Notes: generated by a model from the letters alone, not told the origin. DNA of 12,090 nt from Clostridiales bacterium (GCA_003542355.1 DPKU01000087.1:1-12090); one strand, 5' to 3'. Shown: positions 1 through 7,285, counted from the first letter of the stretch. Translations and numbers: made by a program.

Positions 1-51
1 TTGCGCACTTTATTCTACATGATCGCATTTTAGAAATTATGAATTTTTTTC

Positions 52-80
52 TTGACCCACCTTTATTGTTATAGTATTAT
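52..80 (+). promoter_or_regulatory. Candidate sigma-A promoter, plus strand
   Basis: A -35 box TTGACC (52-57) is followed after exactly 17 nt by TATTAT (75-80), in an AT-rich stretch. Both boxes match consensus at 5 of 6 positions. Transcription would start near 86-88 and run rightward into a stretch with no recognisable protein gene, ending at the hairpin at 211-242. The SLH gene faces the other way, so this promoter cannot serve it. Seen directly: box sequences and spacing. Inferred: activity. Confidence 0.45.
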
Positions 81-85
81 CGATT

Positions 86-100
86 TGTTAATATTTAACA
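86..100. promoter_or_regulatory. 15-bp palindrome over the expected start site (possible operator)
   Basis: TGTTAA-TAT-TTAACA is a perfect 6-bp inverted repeat with a 3-nt centre. It starts 6 nt after the -10 box of the promoter at 52-80, so it would cover +1, a usual place for a repressor site. AT-rich DNA throws up such palindromes by chance, and no regulator gene is in the window to pair with it. Confidence 0.3.
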
Positions 101-122
101 TGCATTCTCTCTTTTGTTCACT

Positions 123-192
123 TTGGCGCATACAGATTGTTATAATTGAATAGTATTACGCATGAACACGGAAGTGATTCTGTATGCGCCAA
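123..192. repeat. 14-bp perfect inverted repeat, 42-nt spacer
   Basis: TTGGCGCATACAGA at 123-136 is the exact reverse complement of 179-192. The spacer contains TGTTATAAT (138-146), a perfect extended -10 element. No target-site duplication is evident at the outer edges and there is no room for a transposase, so this is better read as an RNA stem or protein-binding site than as an insertion element. Confidence 0.6.
138..146 (+). promoter_or_regulatory. Extended -10 element (TGNTATAAT)
   Basis: TGTTATAAT is a perfect extended -10 box. No good -35 lies upstream: TTGTTC at 115-120 would leave a 20-nt spacer, but extended -10 promoters can work without one. The box lies in the loop of the 123-192 inverted repeat, so it could be an internal promoter of the candidate small RNA. 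Function is inferred. Confidence 0.3.
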
Positions 193-210
193 TCTGATAT
201 TGTCAAGCAA

Positions 211-242
211 AAGCCGCCATGAAAAATGGCGGCTTGGTTTTT
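211..242 (+). terminator. Rho-independent terminator, probably bidirectional
   Basis: AAGCCGCCAT (211-220) pairs perfectly with 226-235 around a GAAAA loop, and TTTTT follows at 238-242 on the plus strand. Read on the minus strand the same hairpin begins about 18 nt past the stop codon of the SLH gene and is followed by only a short T stretch. It therefore looks like a good terminator for rightward transcripts and a plausible weaker one for the SLH gene. Confidence 0.7.
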
Positions 243-252
243 GAAAAGCTTA

Positions 253-3159
253 TTAAATATCCAACGGGTCTTCCGGAAATGGCGTGCGGTCGAACTGGAT
301 GGTATATGCTTTCGTAGCCAGTCCGTCGGCGGAAGCAATCACAAAATTCTTCTGTGTGATTGTGGAATCCAGGTTCAGCGTGATCGGATCGCCGGCTGTT
401 ATTGTGACGCCGTCGATTTGAATGGTGGCAGCCAGATCCGTAGGAGTAATGGCCAGCGTCACCTGAACCGGGTCTGCGCCGATGGCAAAGGGCGCAGACA
501 CATCCGGTACATAATCTGTTCCGTTGATCGTCATGCTGTCCAATGCAGCGCTTCCGGCGACCCGCACCGTCACAGTGTAGGTAACACTGCGCTTGCCCAG
601 CTCCTGCACCACCACAGAAATATCTGCTGATCCGGCAGTCAAGTCGATCTGCTTGCCAGCCATTTCCACATCCCCGTTGATGGTCAGATCCCCCACAAAG
701 GAGAGCGCATTGGCTTCTGCTGTTACTTCCACATAGGAAGTTCCGTCCGGGACCACGATAGTCCCATAGCTCAACTTATCCGGCTTGAATCCGCTCAGGA
801 TATTGGCGGTGCCTGTATCAGGAACGATGGTCAGGCTCTTCAGTTTCAAAGGTTCCGTGGTGGCCGCCGAGCTGACCACATGGGAAGCGTTGCCGCTGCC
901 ATCGTACATGACCGCATAGATTCTGTAAGCAGTATCTCGGGTGATGCCTTCCCCCGAGAGTGTCAGCGTCGCTGCGCCAGAGGCCGGTGTTGCGGCGTTG
1001 ACGGCGGCAATGGCCGCAGCATCCGTCGCATCCTTGCCGTCCCGGATCCGGGCTGCCGTTGGCGCAACAGCGTCTGCGGGCAGCAATACCGCGTAGATCC
1101 TGCCGCTGATATTGGGCGTCGCTTTAAAGTCCACGGACGTTTCGCGCGGAACGACGCTGACGCTGCTCAGCACCGGCATCCCTGCCGTCGTCCAAGTCGC
1201 GCTGGAAGCCGCTACCGCATCTCCGTCAGCTGTCTTAAGCGTCGAAGCCAGGATGCCGATCGTATACTTCGTATTCAATGACAGCGCATAGTCGTCGTCT
1301 AATGTTATTGTTATCCGGCTCCTTGAGCTGTTAATAGAAACCGAATAATCAGAGGTGCTCACAGCGGTGTTCCCGCGTCTGAACAGAACCACATTGCTCT
1401 TCAGATAACTGTCGCTGGTGGAAAGAGAAGTCCCGTTATACCGGGTAACGCCCTCAGAGAGGTTGATCGTAAAACTCTTCCGGTCTGCGGGCACAGAAGC
1501 ATCTCCGTTAACAGGGGAATACGTGACCGCCAACTTCTCCGTGCTGCTGCCGGTGTTGAAGTAAGAAGTCACAGCTTCATTGTCCTCTCCGTCGGCATCG
1601 ATCATCGTTCCGGCCTTCACTACGATGTAATATCTGGTATCCTCCAGAAGCGGACTGGTGGGCGTTAAAGTCATCACGGTTTTCGCTGAATTGATCGTGC
1701 CGCTGTATGCCACCGTACTACCGGTTGCAGATCCCTTCCGGATCGTTACGATGCCGGGAAGTTCCGAGTTCGTAATGGTACTGCCGTCATCCTCACGCAT
1801 AGCGGAACTGAACGTGACAGTGATCTTCGTGTCCAGATAGACCTTGGTCTTGCCTTTTGTCGGAGTGAATGCAACGGTCAGCTCCGGGTCGTTCAACTCC
1901 GGAGTCCCTCCGCCGGAGCGGATATTCCATTTCTTCGGCTTTGTTTCATACGTGATTCCCTTCGCATGGACTTGCATATCTGACACGATACCGGTCCCGT
2001 GAAAATAGGATTCCGCATGCACATTGGCCTGCGTCACCACGGTCTTGTTGTCCATGATGATGTTCGACCGTCGACCACTGCTGGTCACATCCAGCGTGGA
2101 AATGGTGCCGGAGAGCAACTGCAGTTCCGCCGAAGAGCCATCAACGGATACATGCGGAAAACTGCCCGTGAATGTTCCGGATGAGGAGGAGCTGAGACTC
2201 ACCTTCTGAAATCCGGGTCCAAAATCAGTACCCGAAAGGCGGTATGTTTCCAGCGCAAAATCCTCAGAGCATACGGTATTCAGGATGGCCGTCTCTCCCT
2301 TCGCCAAAAGGCGTACGCGTCCGGCAGAGCGGTCCACCAGCGCGTTGGCGATCCGGGAGTTGTTTACCGTCACGCTGTTTTCGCCCCCGCCCTGGACGAT
2401 CAGTTTGCCCAGGATCACGCAGTTTTCGATGGTGACTTCGCCGTCATCCAAATCCTTGTGAATGGTCACATTATTGGAATAGATCTTTCCTGTGAGCGTC
2501 GTGCCATCCTTCTTGACCGTCGGATCCGAAGCCACGATGTTTTCCTTGTCGACGATATCGCTGATGATCTTCGCCGCCTGGGCCCGGGTAAGGGAATCCA
2601 GCGGATGGATCTTTCCGTCGGTGTAGCCGGAGATATAGCTCTTGCCGCTCATCTTGGACATGGCCGTAGTCGCCCAATCCGCAATAGACCGGTAATCCGA
2701 ATAGCGGCTCAGGCTCCTGTCGTATCCGTAAGTAGGCAAAAGTCTGGACAGCATCACTGCAGCCTCCTGCCGCGTGATGAAATCGCCGGGCCGAAACGTC
2801 CCATCGCTAAAGCCGTCCACATAGCCCGCCGTAACAGCCTTGGCCACATCGTAATAATACCAGGCATTGCCTGAAACGTCGTCGAAGTTCACGGTTCCCG
2901 TCGATATATTGCCCAGCGCCCTGTTGAGCATACTGATAAACTCTGCCCTGGACACTTTCGCATCGGGCTTGAACCGGCCATCGGTGTAGCCCTTTATGAT
3001 GCCCTGGCCCACCGCCGTTTCTATGTATTGCTCCGCCCAGTGTCCCTTCGTGTCCTTGAACGAAGAAGCGCCATAGCTTTCCACCGGCGCTGCGAAGGCA
3101 AAAAAAAGTGCCGCAAACGCCAAAAAGCATCCGACCTTCCTGCTGAATGATCTTTCCAA
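253..3159 (-). CDS. SLH-domain cell-surface protein with Big_5 and cadherin-like repeats
   Basis: 968-aa exported protein. Residues 1-31 form a signal peptide: basic start (RSFSRK), hydrophobic core FLAFAALFFAFAA, likely cleavage after SYGA. Three SLH repeats follow at about 34-82, 92-142 and 153-204, each with a G-Y/F-x-DG-x-(F/I)-x-P core (IKGYTDGRFKP, VDGFSDGTFRP, ISGYTDGKIHP). SLH repeats hold proteins on the wall through pyruvylated secondary polymers. About 210-410 is a beta-helix-like stretch of short V/I-rich strands often found in clostridial and paenibacillar SLH proteins. Two Big_5 (SbsA-like Ig) domains lie at about 427-535 and 540-657, a fibronectin-like segment at 658-770, and two cadherin-like beta-sandwich repeats at about 770-968. 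No catalytic domain is seen, so a structural or adhesive role is likely. The start is TTG, preceded by GGGGGG 8 nt upstream. The gene is a single transcription unit ending at the hairpin at 211-235. Confidence 0.92.
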   Translation of the reverse strand: MERSFSRKVGCFLAFAALFFAFAAPVESYGASSFKDTKGHWAEQYIETAVGQGIIKGYTDGRFKPDAKVSRAEFISMLNRALGNISTGTVNFDDVSGNAWYYYDVAKAVTAGYVDGFSDGTFRPGDFITRQEAAVMLSRLLPTYGYDRSLSRYSDYRSIADWATTAMSKMSGKSYISGYTDGKIHPLDSLTRAQAAKIISDIVDKENIVASDPTVKKDGTTLTGKIYSNNVTIHKDLDDGEVTIENCVILGKLIVQGGGENSVTVNNSRIANALVDRSAGRVRLLAKGETAILNTVCSEDFALETYRLSGTDFGPGFQKVSLSSSSSGTFTGSFPHVSVDGSSAELQLLSGTISTLDVTSSGRRSNIIMDNKTVVTQANVHAESYFHGTGIVSDMQVHAKGITYETKPKKWNIRSGGGTPELNDPELTVAFTPTKGKTKVYLDTKITVTFSSAMREDDGSTITNSELPGIVTIRKGSATGSTVAYSGTINSAKTVMTLTPTSPLLEDTRYYIVVKAGTMIDADGEDNEAVTSYFNTGSSTEKLAVTYSPVNGDASVPADRKSFTINLSEGVTRYNGTSLSTSDSYLKSNVVLFRRGNTAVSTSDYSVSINSSRSRITITLDDDYALSLNTKYTIGILASTLKTADGDAVAASSATWTTAGMPVLSSVSVVPRETSVDFKATPNISGRIYAVLLPADAVAPTAARIRDGKDATDAAAIAAVNAATPASGAATLTLSGEGITRDTAYRIYAVMYDGSGNASHVVSSAATTEPLKLKSLTIVPDTGTANILSGFKPDKLSYGTIVVPDGTSYVEVTAEANALSFVGDLTINGDVEMAGKQIDLTAGSADISVVVQELGKRSVTYTVTVRVAGSAALDSMTINGTDYVPDVSAPFAIGADPVQVTLAITPTDLAATIQIDGVTITAGDPITLNLDSTITQKNFVIASADGLATKAYTIQFDRTPFPEDPLDI

Positions 3160-3271
3160 TGTGTTATCCCCCCTGTTTCTCTTTTTCTTTATTTCCTTTT
3201 AGACGTATTTCGACTGTATTATGTTTCAATCATACCCCAGTCAGGGGCAAAAATCCACCTTCCTGTTTTGT

Positions 3272-3300
3272 TTGTCAATACACACCCTTGATGTTACACT
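3272..3300 (+). promoter_or_regulatory. Candidate sigma-A promoter upstream of the relic locus
   Basis: TTGTCA (3272-3277), a 17-nt spacer and TACACT (3295-3300) precede the ATG at 3351 of the decayed acyltransferase-like frame. The -35 matches 5 of 6 and the -10 4 of 6. The promoter appears to have outlived the gene it served. The interval 3160-3271 also must hold the minus-strand promoter of the SLH gene, but no convincing box pair was found for it. Confidence 0.35.
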
Positions 3301-3350
3301 TATACGCAGAGAATTCGCGGGGGCGCGATCCAATGCAGAAAGGAAATCGT

Positions 3351-3448
3351 ATGGAGAAGCAATTGCCGGGTCTGGATGTCTTGCGAGGCGTTGGCGTTTT
3401 TTTTTGTTGTGGCGCTCCACTCCGCCTTCTTTATGCGGGCTTGACCGG
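3351..3448 (+). pseudogene. N-terminal remnant of an acyltransferase-like membrane protein
   Basis: An ATG at 3351 follows an AAAGGAAA ribosome binding site and opens a frame reading MEKQLPGLDVLRGVGVFF. Past the nine-T run (3397-3405) the frame becomes nonsense, but dropping one T gives VVALHSAFF. The combined pattern, D-x-LRG then V-x-LH within a hydrophobic helix, is typical of the first membrane segment of acyltransferase_3 or HGSNAT-like (DUF1624) proteins. Only about 30 codons survive. After that the reading runs into unrelated sequence from an adenylate-forming enzyme, so most of the gene was deleted. Which of the two acyltransferase families it came from cannot be settled from so short a piece. 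Confidence 0.55.
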
Positions 3449-3449
3449 G

Positions 3450-4080
3450 AAGAGGCCATGGCTTTCGCGCTGCAAAAGGAGCGGGACCGGATCCTTGTCC
3501 CCATCGATACCATCGTCAGCTATGCAGAGGTTCTGACGGCGGAAGACAAGGAGCGCTTCCGCACCGGCTTCGGCGCCAGGGTGATCGAGATCTACCAGAC
3601 CAGCGAAGGGCAAATGGGCAGCGCCTGCAAGTGCGTCAACCTTCACATCAACGAAGATCTGGTCTGCGTGGAGTTGTATGTCGATCAGGGGAATCCGGTC
3701 ACAGAACCGGGCAGACCTGCGGCGCGGATGATCGTGACCAATCTGATAAACCGGGCCCAGCCTCTGACCCGCTACGAACTGAACGATCTGATCGTGCTGG
3801 GAGAGCCCTGCCCCTGCGGAAGCGCTTTCCGGGTAATCGGCCGGCACGGACATGCGCTGCGGATCCTGATCGACGGTCCTTCCACGCCGGAGGCGCAAAA
3901 AAAATCCGGGACGCTCTTTTCAAGAGGATCCCGGCGGAATTGTCGCGCTTCGACATCGAAGACGTCTCGCTGTCCATAGAATTTCAGAAGCTTGCGCTTC
4001 CGGCAGACAAAAGCAAATACAAGCGGTTTGAGACCGACTTGCGGATCAGTCCCACTGCGCCTCGATCAGCTGCGCCGTGA
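3450..4080 (+). pseudogene. C-terminal remnant of a PaaK/F390-synthetase-like adenylate-forming enzyme
   Basis: From about 3450 (frame 2) the translation matches the C-terminal part of the phenylacetate-CoA ligase / coenzyme F390 synthetase-related group: IVSYAEVL, then IYQTSEGQMGS (the adenylate-binding Y-Q-x-x-EG motif), NLHINEDLV, LINRAQPLTRYELNDLIVL (the hinge T-R-Y-x-x-x-D motif) and CPCGSAFRVI. After an eight-A run (3897-3904) the homology continues in frame 1 (IRDALFKRIPAELSRFDIED to the stop at 4078-4080), so one A has been lost. The N-terminal ~200 residues, including the usual P-loop-like region, are absent. An intact enzyme would activate a carboxylate with ATP; this remnant cannot. 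The region is GC-rich compared with the operon to its right. Open stretches read on the minus strand here are shadows. Confidence 0.75.
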
Positions 4081-4118
4081 TCCTCGGCGTCACTTCCAGC
4101 AGACTCTTTTGGAGATTT

Positions 4119-4442
4119 CTATTCTACGGGAACTTCAATATCCAACAACGGAGGATATTGCTGGCATCCGAATACGTCTGAATCTCCGGGACTGCCGCTT
4201 GGAATCCGTCTTTGAATGGTGAACTTAATGGCAAAAGCCGGATCAAATTCAACCAGATCTGTTATTCTTCCGATATCAATGCCATACAATTTTGACATGG
4301 CTTCTTTTGTGATCACATTTGCATTCTTTACGAGCTCATAATTCTCCTTCCCCCTGAATATGATATCAAAAGTCACCCGATCCACCCCTGCATTTTTGCT
4401 CCTGATTGTCTTTGCCAGATCAACAAGCTTGACCGTTTTCAT
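4119..4442 (-). CDS. DUF4387 family protein, partner of AtuA
   Basis: 107-aa protein recognised as DUF4387 from its opening LVDLAKTIRSKNAG, the central ITKEAMSKLYGI, and the closing SGSPGDSDVFGCQQYPPLLD. Length is normal for the family and there is no signal peptide or membrane segment, so it should be cytosolic. Biochemical function is unknown; family members are commonly encoded beside AtuA-type (DUF1446) proteins, as here, where only 16 nt separate the two. The ribosome binding site AGGAGG lies 9 nt before the ATG and overlaps the end of the upstream gene, which suggests coupled translation. It is the last gene of the operon; no clear terminator hairpin with a T-run follows before the relic locus. 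Inference: it may be a free-standing counterpart of the C-terminal domain of long AtuA proteins. Confidence 0.85.
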   Translation of the reverse strand: MKTVKLVDLAKTIRSKNAGVDRVTFDIIFRGKENYELVKNANVITKEAMSKLYGIDIGRITDLVEFDPAFAIKFTIQRRIPSGSPGDSDVFGCQQYPPLLDIEVPVE

Positions 4443-4458
4443 TTTCTTTTTCCTCCTG

Positions 4459-5826
4459 TTATCCGATTTCTATCATATTGAGATCAAACAGTTCCATCGG
4501 ATCGTCCACCTCGACTGTATGATTCATTGACCACTTATAGGCCGGCGTTGCAGGCAGCACTTCATCCACCACAAATGCAGCAGTGCCTGCCGTACCTTTC
4601 ACCTCCGGGAGCCTTGCGTAGAATATTTGTCTGGTACCGATCATCGTCAGTTCTTCGGCCATTTCCTTCGTGGGCGCAATGCCTTGTACGATTATGCAAA
4701 GCTCGTGGGACTTGATTTCCTTGATCGGCTCCATCTCTCCCATAACACCATTCTTGCCATAAATGATGTAGTTCAATTCATATCCCGATTCTCCGAAAAC
4801 CTGTTGAACTTGTTCCTTGGCAAGCTCAATAACTTTGTCTATATTTTTGATTGTATACGGATCCCTTATACCGGCAATTCCGATGTACATTTCACCAATC
4901 TTCTGCGAACCTTCCAGTTTTACCCTTATTTTCCCTTGGATCGGAATATATTTCGGATTTGTGATTCTGGTGGTTTTATCATCGAACTGCTCATAAGCGC
5001 ATTCAGACATATCGATCACACCACCGGCAAAGTATTCATAATAAGGATTTGATCTTTCATACATTGCGTGTCCTGCTACAGAAGCAATCGTACACTGTTG
5101 CCACGGTGCCATTGCCGTTACTTTCACGTCATTCTTCGTAATGGCTCCGATCACCGATTCTTTTGCGCCATAGGGCTCGGCACAAAAGGAAGCACATTCG
5201 AGCACTTTGCCAAGGTAATATGACTCTGCTTCAGGAAAGCCTTCGTAGATCGCCGGGCCTGCAAACACCGCGATATCCGATGATCTTCCGCCTATGATAA
5301 CGTCAGCACCCATTTCAAGCGCTTTTATGTATGGATGAATTCCTGCCACAGCAACGATACGCTCCGTCGACTCGAGTTCCTCCATCGTCAAATCCGGCCT
5401 GTCGTCCAATCCTTCTATCCGGCTGCCATTCTTTAATTTCGCTTTAAGATACTCTTTATCCACTTCAGAATAAAAATACGCAAGCTTAAATTTTGGCAGA
5501 CTGTGCTCCGCAGCAAGATCTTTGATGATTTGGACATACATGTCAACTCTGCTGTTGGATCCTGTGTCTCCGGCAGAACCGATCACCATCGGGACGCCTT
5601 GCTTTCTGGACGCCAGCAGCATCAGTTCAAGATCATGCTTTTGCCAGACGTAAAGACTCGTTGATTTGTCCGCGCCTAACGGACCGGGTCCTATGTCGTC
5701 ACTTCCGGAATCACTGCAATAGTAATCGGGCTTTGTATCTGCACCTATCCAGAAACTATCCTCCTTGGTCGGGGAAAACCCAAGATGACCATTTGGACAT
5801 ATGATCCTGAGTTCTTCTTTCTTCAT
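4459..5826 (-). CDS. AtuA-family (DUF1446) protein
   Basis: 455-aa cytosolic protein of the acyclic terpene utilisation AtuA family (DUF1446). Recognisable blocks are the N-terminal CPNGHLGFSP, the Ser/Asp-rich YYCSDSGSDDIGPGPLG, VIGSAGDTGSN, GADVIIGGRSSDIAVFAGPA and the C-terminal RQIFYARLPEV with GTAAFVVDE. In Pseudomonas, AtuA belongs to a citronellol/geraniol pathway cluster, but its reaction is not established and none of that pathway (geranyl-CoA carboxylase, acyl-CoA dehydrogenase) is here. The length fits the short form lacking an extra C-terminal domain; the DUF4387 gene follows 16 nt later. The start chosen is the ATG at 5826, preceded by AAAGGAG 8 nt upstream. A GTG 18 nt further upstream overlaps that binding site and is unlikely. 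The upstream symporter gene stops 26 nt before. Confidence 0.85.
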   Translation of the reverse strand: MKKEELRIICPNGHLGFSPTKEDSFWIGADTKPDYYCSDSGSDDIGPGPLGADKSTSLYVWQKHDLELMLLASRKQGVPMVIGSAGDTGSNSRVDMYVQIIKDLAAEHSLPKFKLAYFYSEVDKEYLKAKLKNGSRIEGLDDRPDLTMEELESTERIVAVAGIHPYIKALEMGADVIIGGRSSDIAVFAGPAIYEGFPEAESYYLGKVLECASFCAEPYGAKESVIGAITKNDVKVTAMAPWQQCTIASVAGHAMYERSNPYYEYFAGGVIDMSECAYEQFDDKTTRITNPKYIPIQGKIRVKLEGSQKIGEMYIGIAGIRDPYTIKNIDKVIELAKEQVQQVFGESGYELNYIIYGKNGVMGEMEPIKEIKSHELCIIVQGIAPTKEMAEELTMIGTRQIFYARLPEVKGTAGTAAFVVDEVLPATPAYKWSMNHTVEVDDPMELFDLNMIEIG

Positions 5827-5852
5827 AATGACTGCTCCTTTCACGAAATGAA

Positions 5853-7241
5853 CTATTTATTTTTTGAACTACATAGGCTGAATGTCACCGTACTCAATAC
5901 CGCAACAACAATAGAGGCGTATGTCTCATTCAAATCCGGATGGATGGGAAATTCTCCCGTTATGGCGCGATATACCACCCAAAACAATCCAACACAGGTG
6001 GTCAGTATCATCGCTCTGATCGCGCCGATAGCTGTAGTTTTTCGCCAGTAGATCCCAAAGAGCAGGACAACAAACAGAGAACCTCTGATGGTATAGGCGA
6101 AGTAGACGATGTCAAGTATTCTGGTGCTCCCGTAAAATAAAACAGCCAATATGATGCTGATAACGCCAGCGAGTCCGGTCACCGCTTTTGACACGAAGAG
6201 GACGTCTTTGTCTGCTGCGTCAGGTTTAAGCACTCTTTGATAGATATCCTTCGTAATCATTGTTCCTGCGGCTAATATGATCGGAGATACCGTAGAAAGA
6301 ATGGCTGCCAGTATGGATGCCAGGACGATCCCTCCCACAACGGGATTCAGACTCATCATCAATGTTGGAAGGGCCAGCTTAGCATTGGTCAGCTCCGGAA
6401 ATTGGACGCGGGCCATCATACCGAGAATGGCCGTTATTATACCAAAGGGAGCAACCACCAGAGCGGTTATAATAGCAGACTTCTTCGCCACATTGACATC
6501 CTTTGCCGCCAGGATTGGCTGTATTCCGGCTTGTGCGGTGCAGGCACCGAGTACCGAAGCGATGATCCACGATGCAACCTTGGGTTTGCCGATACTGAAC
6601 CAGTTATAATAGGACGCATCGGGTAGACTGCTCTTAAATACTTCTATACTTCCGATTTCTCCGCCGATTAGGAACAAGACCAATATCATTCCTCCGTACA
6701 TCGCGATAAAATGCATGATATTAGTGTGAACGATCGCATTCATACCGCCAGCCAGCGTATAAGTAATAAAACCGATCCCTAAAATGATGACGGAAATATT
6801 GTATTCCACTCCTAAAACAGCGACACCCAGCGTTCCTGCCGCGATCAACTGGCTGGTGCCAACGGCCAGCATTACAAACGTCAGCAGAATACTGGAGACG
6901 ACTCTGGCGTCTACGCCAAGGTACTTCTCAATGATTCCGGGGACTGTGATCGTGTCATGGCTTCGGTATAACTTCGCGAACAAGAGGGCCAGCACCATAA
7001 CGCCGATACCATTTGCTATGGTGTACCATGCGCCTGAAATACCATATAAGAAGCCGTATTCAGACACGCCTGTCGTAGAGGTCCCGCCCAGCCATTCGCC
7101 GGTTCCCGCCGCCACGCACATGATGACACCAAGGCCGGCGCCATGAAAAGAGCTTGACGAGTCCCCTCTTTTTTTCGCGTGAATGCCAACTGCAACGGTA
7201 ATCATAAAGTACACTGCCACAATAAGTAATTGTGTTGTCAA
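5853..7241 (-). CDS. Sodium:solute symporter (SSS family)
   Basis: 462-aa integral membrane protein with about 12-13 hydrophobic segments along its whole length. Family signatures include GTGEWLGGTSTTGVSEYGFL near residues 45-65, VPGIIEKYLG, and TYTLAGGMNAIVHTNIMHFI, the conserved helix that in SSS proteins reads Y-T-x-x-GG-x-x-A-V-x-x-T-D. Members couple sodium entry to uptake of amino acids, organic acids, sugars or vitamins; the substrate cannot be told from sequence. The start is TTG at 7241 with GGAGG 7 nt upstream, and this binding site sits in the loop of a small ATCGAT-armed hairpin. A 119-nt gap separates it from the amidohydrolase, the longest gap in the cluster, so it may have its own promoter. 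Its placement beside AtuA/DUF4387 suggests it imports the AtuA substrate or a related acid. Confidence 0.88.
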   Translation of the reverse strand: MTTQLLIVAVYFMITVAVGIHAKKRGDSSSSFHGAGLGVIMCVAAGTGEWLGGTSTTGVSEYGFLYGISGAWYTIANGIGVMVLALLFAKLYRSHDTITVPGIIEKYLGVDARVVSSILLTFVMLAVGTSQLIAAGTLGVAVLGVEYNISVIILGIGFITYTLAGGMNAIVHTNIMHFIAMYGGMILVLFLIGGEIGSIEVFKSSLPDASYYNWFSIGKPKVASWIIASVLGACTAQAGIQPILAAKDVNVAKKSAIITALVVAPFGIITAILGMMARVQFPELTNAKLALPTLMMSLNPVVGGIVLASILAAILSTVSPIILAAGTMITKDIYQRVLKPDAADKDVLFVSKAVTGLAGVISIILAVLFYGSTRILDIVYFAYTIRGSLFVVLLFGIYWRKTTAIGAIRAMILTTCVGLFWVVYRAITGEFPIHPDLNETYASIVVAVLSTVTFSLCSSKNK

Positions 7242-7260
7242 TCGATAGCCTCCAATCGAT
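7241..7260 (-). promoter_or_regulatory. Ribosome binding site in a hairpin loop (symporter gene)
   Basis: On the minus strand ATCGAT-TGGAGGCT-ATCGAT places GGAGG in an 8-nt loop between two self-complementary ATCGAT arms; the second arm runs into the TTG start. The stem is only 6 bp and AT-rich, so it would be weak. It supports the TTG start, and may slightly modulate translation. Confidence 0.35.
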
Positions 7261-7285
7261 CCGCACCAAGAAAACTTCCATATTT

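Larger units (their letters stand above)
87..242 (+). ncRNA. Candidate small RNA between promoter and terminator
   Basis: The interval from the predicted start near 87 to the T-run at 238-242 is bounded by a good promoter and a hairpin followed by five T. Inside, 123-136 and 179-192 are perfect 14-nt inverted repeats that would pair into a long stem, giving a two-hairpin transcript of about 155 nt. Only two tiny reading frames occur (17 codons from 100 and 11 from 162), neither with a convincing ribosome binding site. A second, shorter form could start near 153 from the extended -10 at 138-146. The family is not recognised. The RNA would converge on the 3' end of the SLH gene transcript, so an antisense effect is possible. 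This is inference from signal order only. Confidence 0.25.

Noticed and set aside
123..192. Terminal inverted repeats of a miniature transposable element
   Set aside because: No target-site duplication at the ends, a total length of only 70 nt, and no second copy in the window.
2458..2874. 138-codon plus-strand frame within the SLH gene
   Set aside because: It lies antisense to the second and third SLH repeats, has no recognisable protein motif, and follows from the GC-rich codon pattern of the real gene.
3397..3405. Programmed slippage on the nine-T run to restore the acyltransferase frame
   Set aside because: The corrected frame stops about 15 codons later and the rest of the gene is missing, so slippage would not give a functional protein.
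3431..3898. 155-codon open frame on the minus strand across the relic
   Set aside because: It is the shadow of the GC-rich adenylate-forming remnant, whose plus-strand translation has clear family motifs; the minus frame has none.
4060..4085. GATCA...TGATC hairpin as operon terminator
   Set aside because: The stem is only 5 bp, its loop is long, and no T-run follows on the minus strand.
5827..5844. GTG start for the AtuA gene at 5844, adding six residues
   Set aside because: The extra codons overlap the AAAGGAG site that serves the ATG at 5826, and no binding site precedes the GTG.
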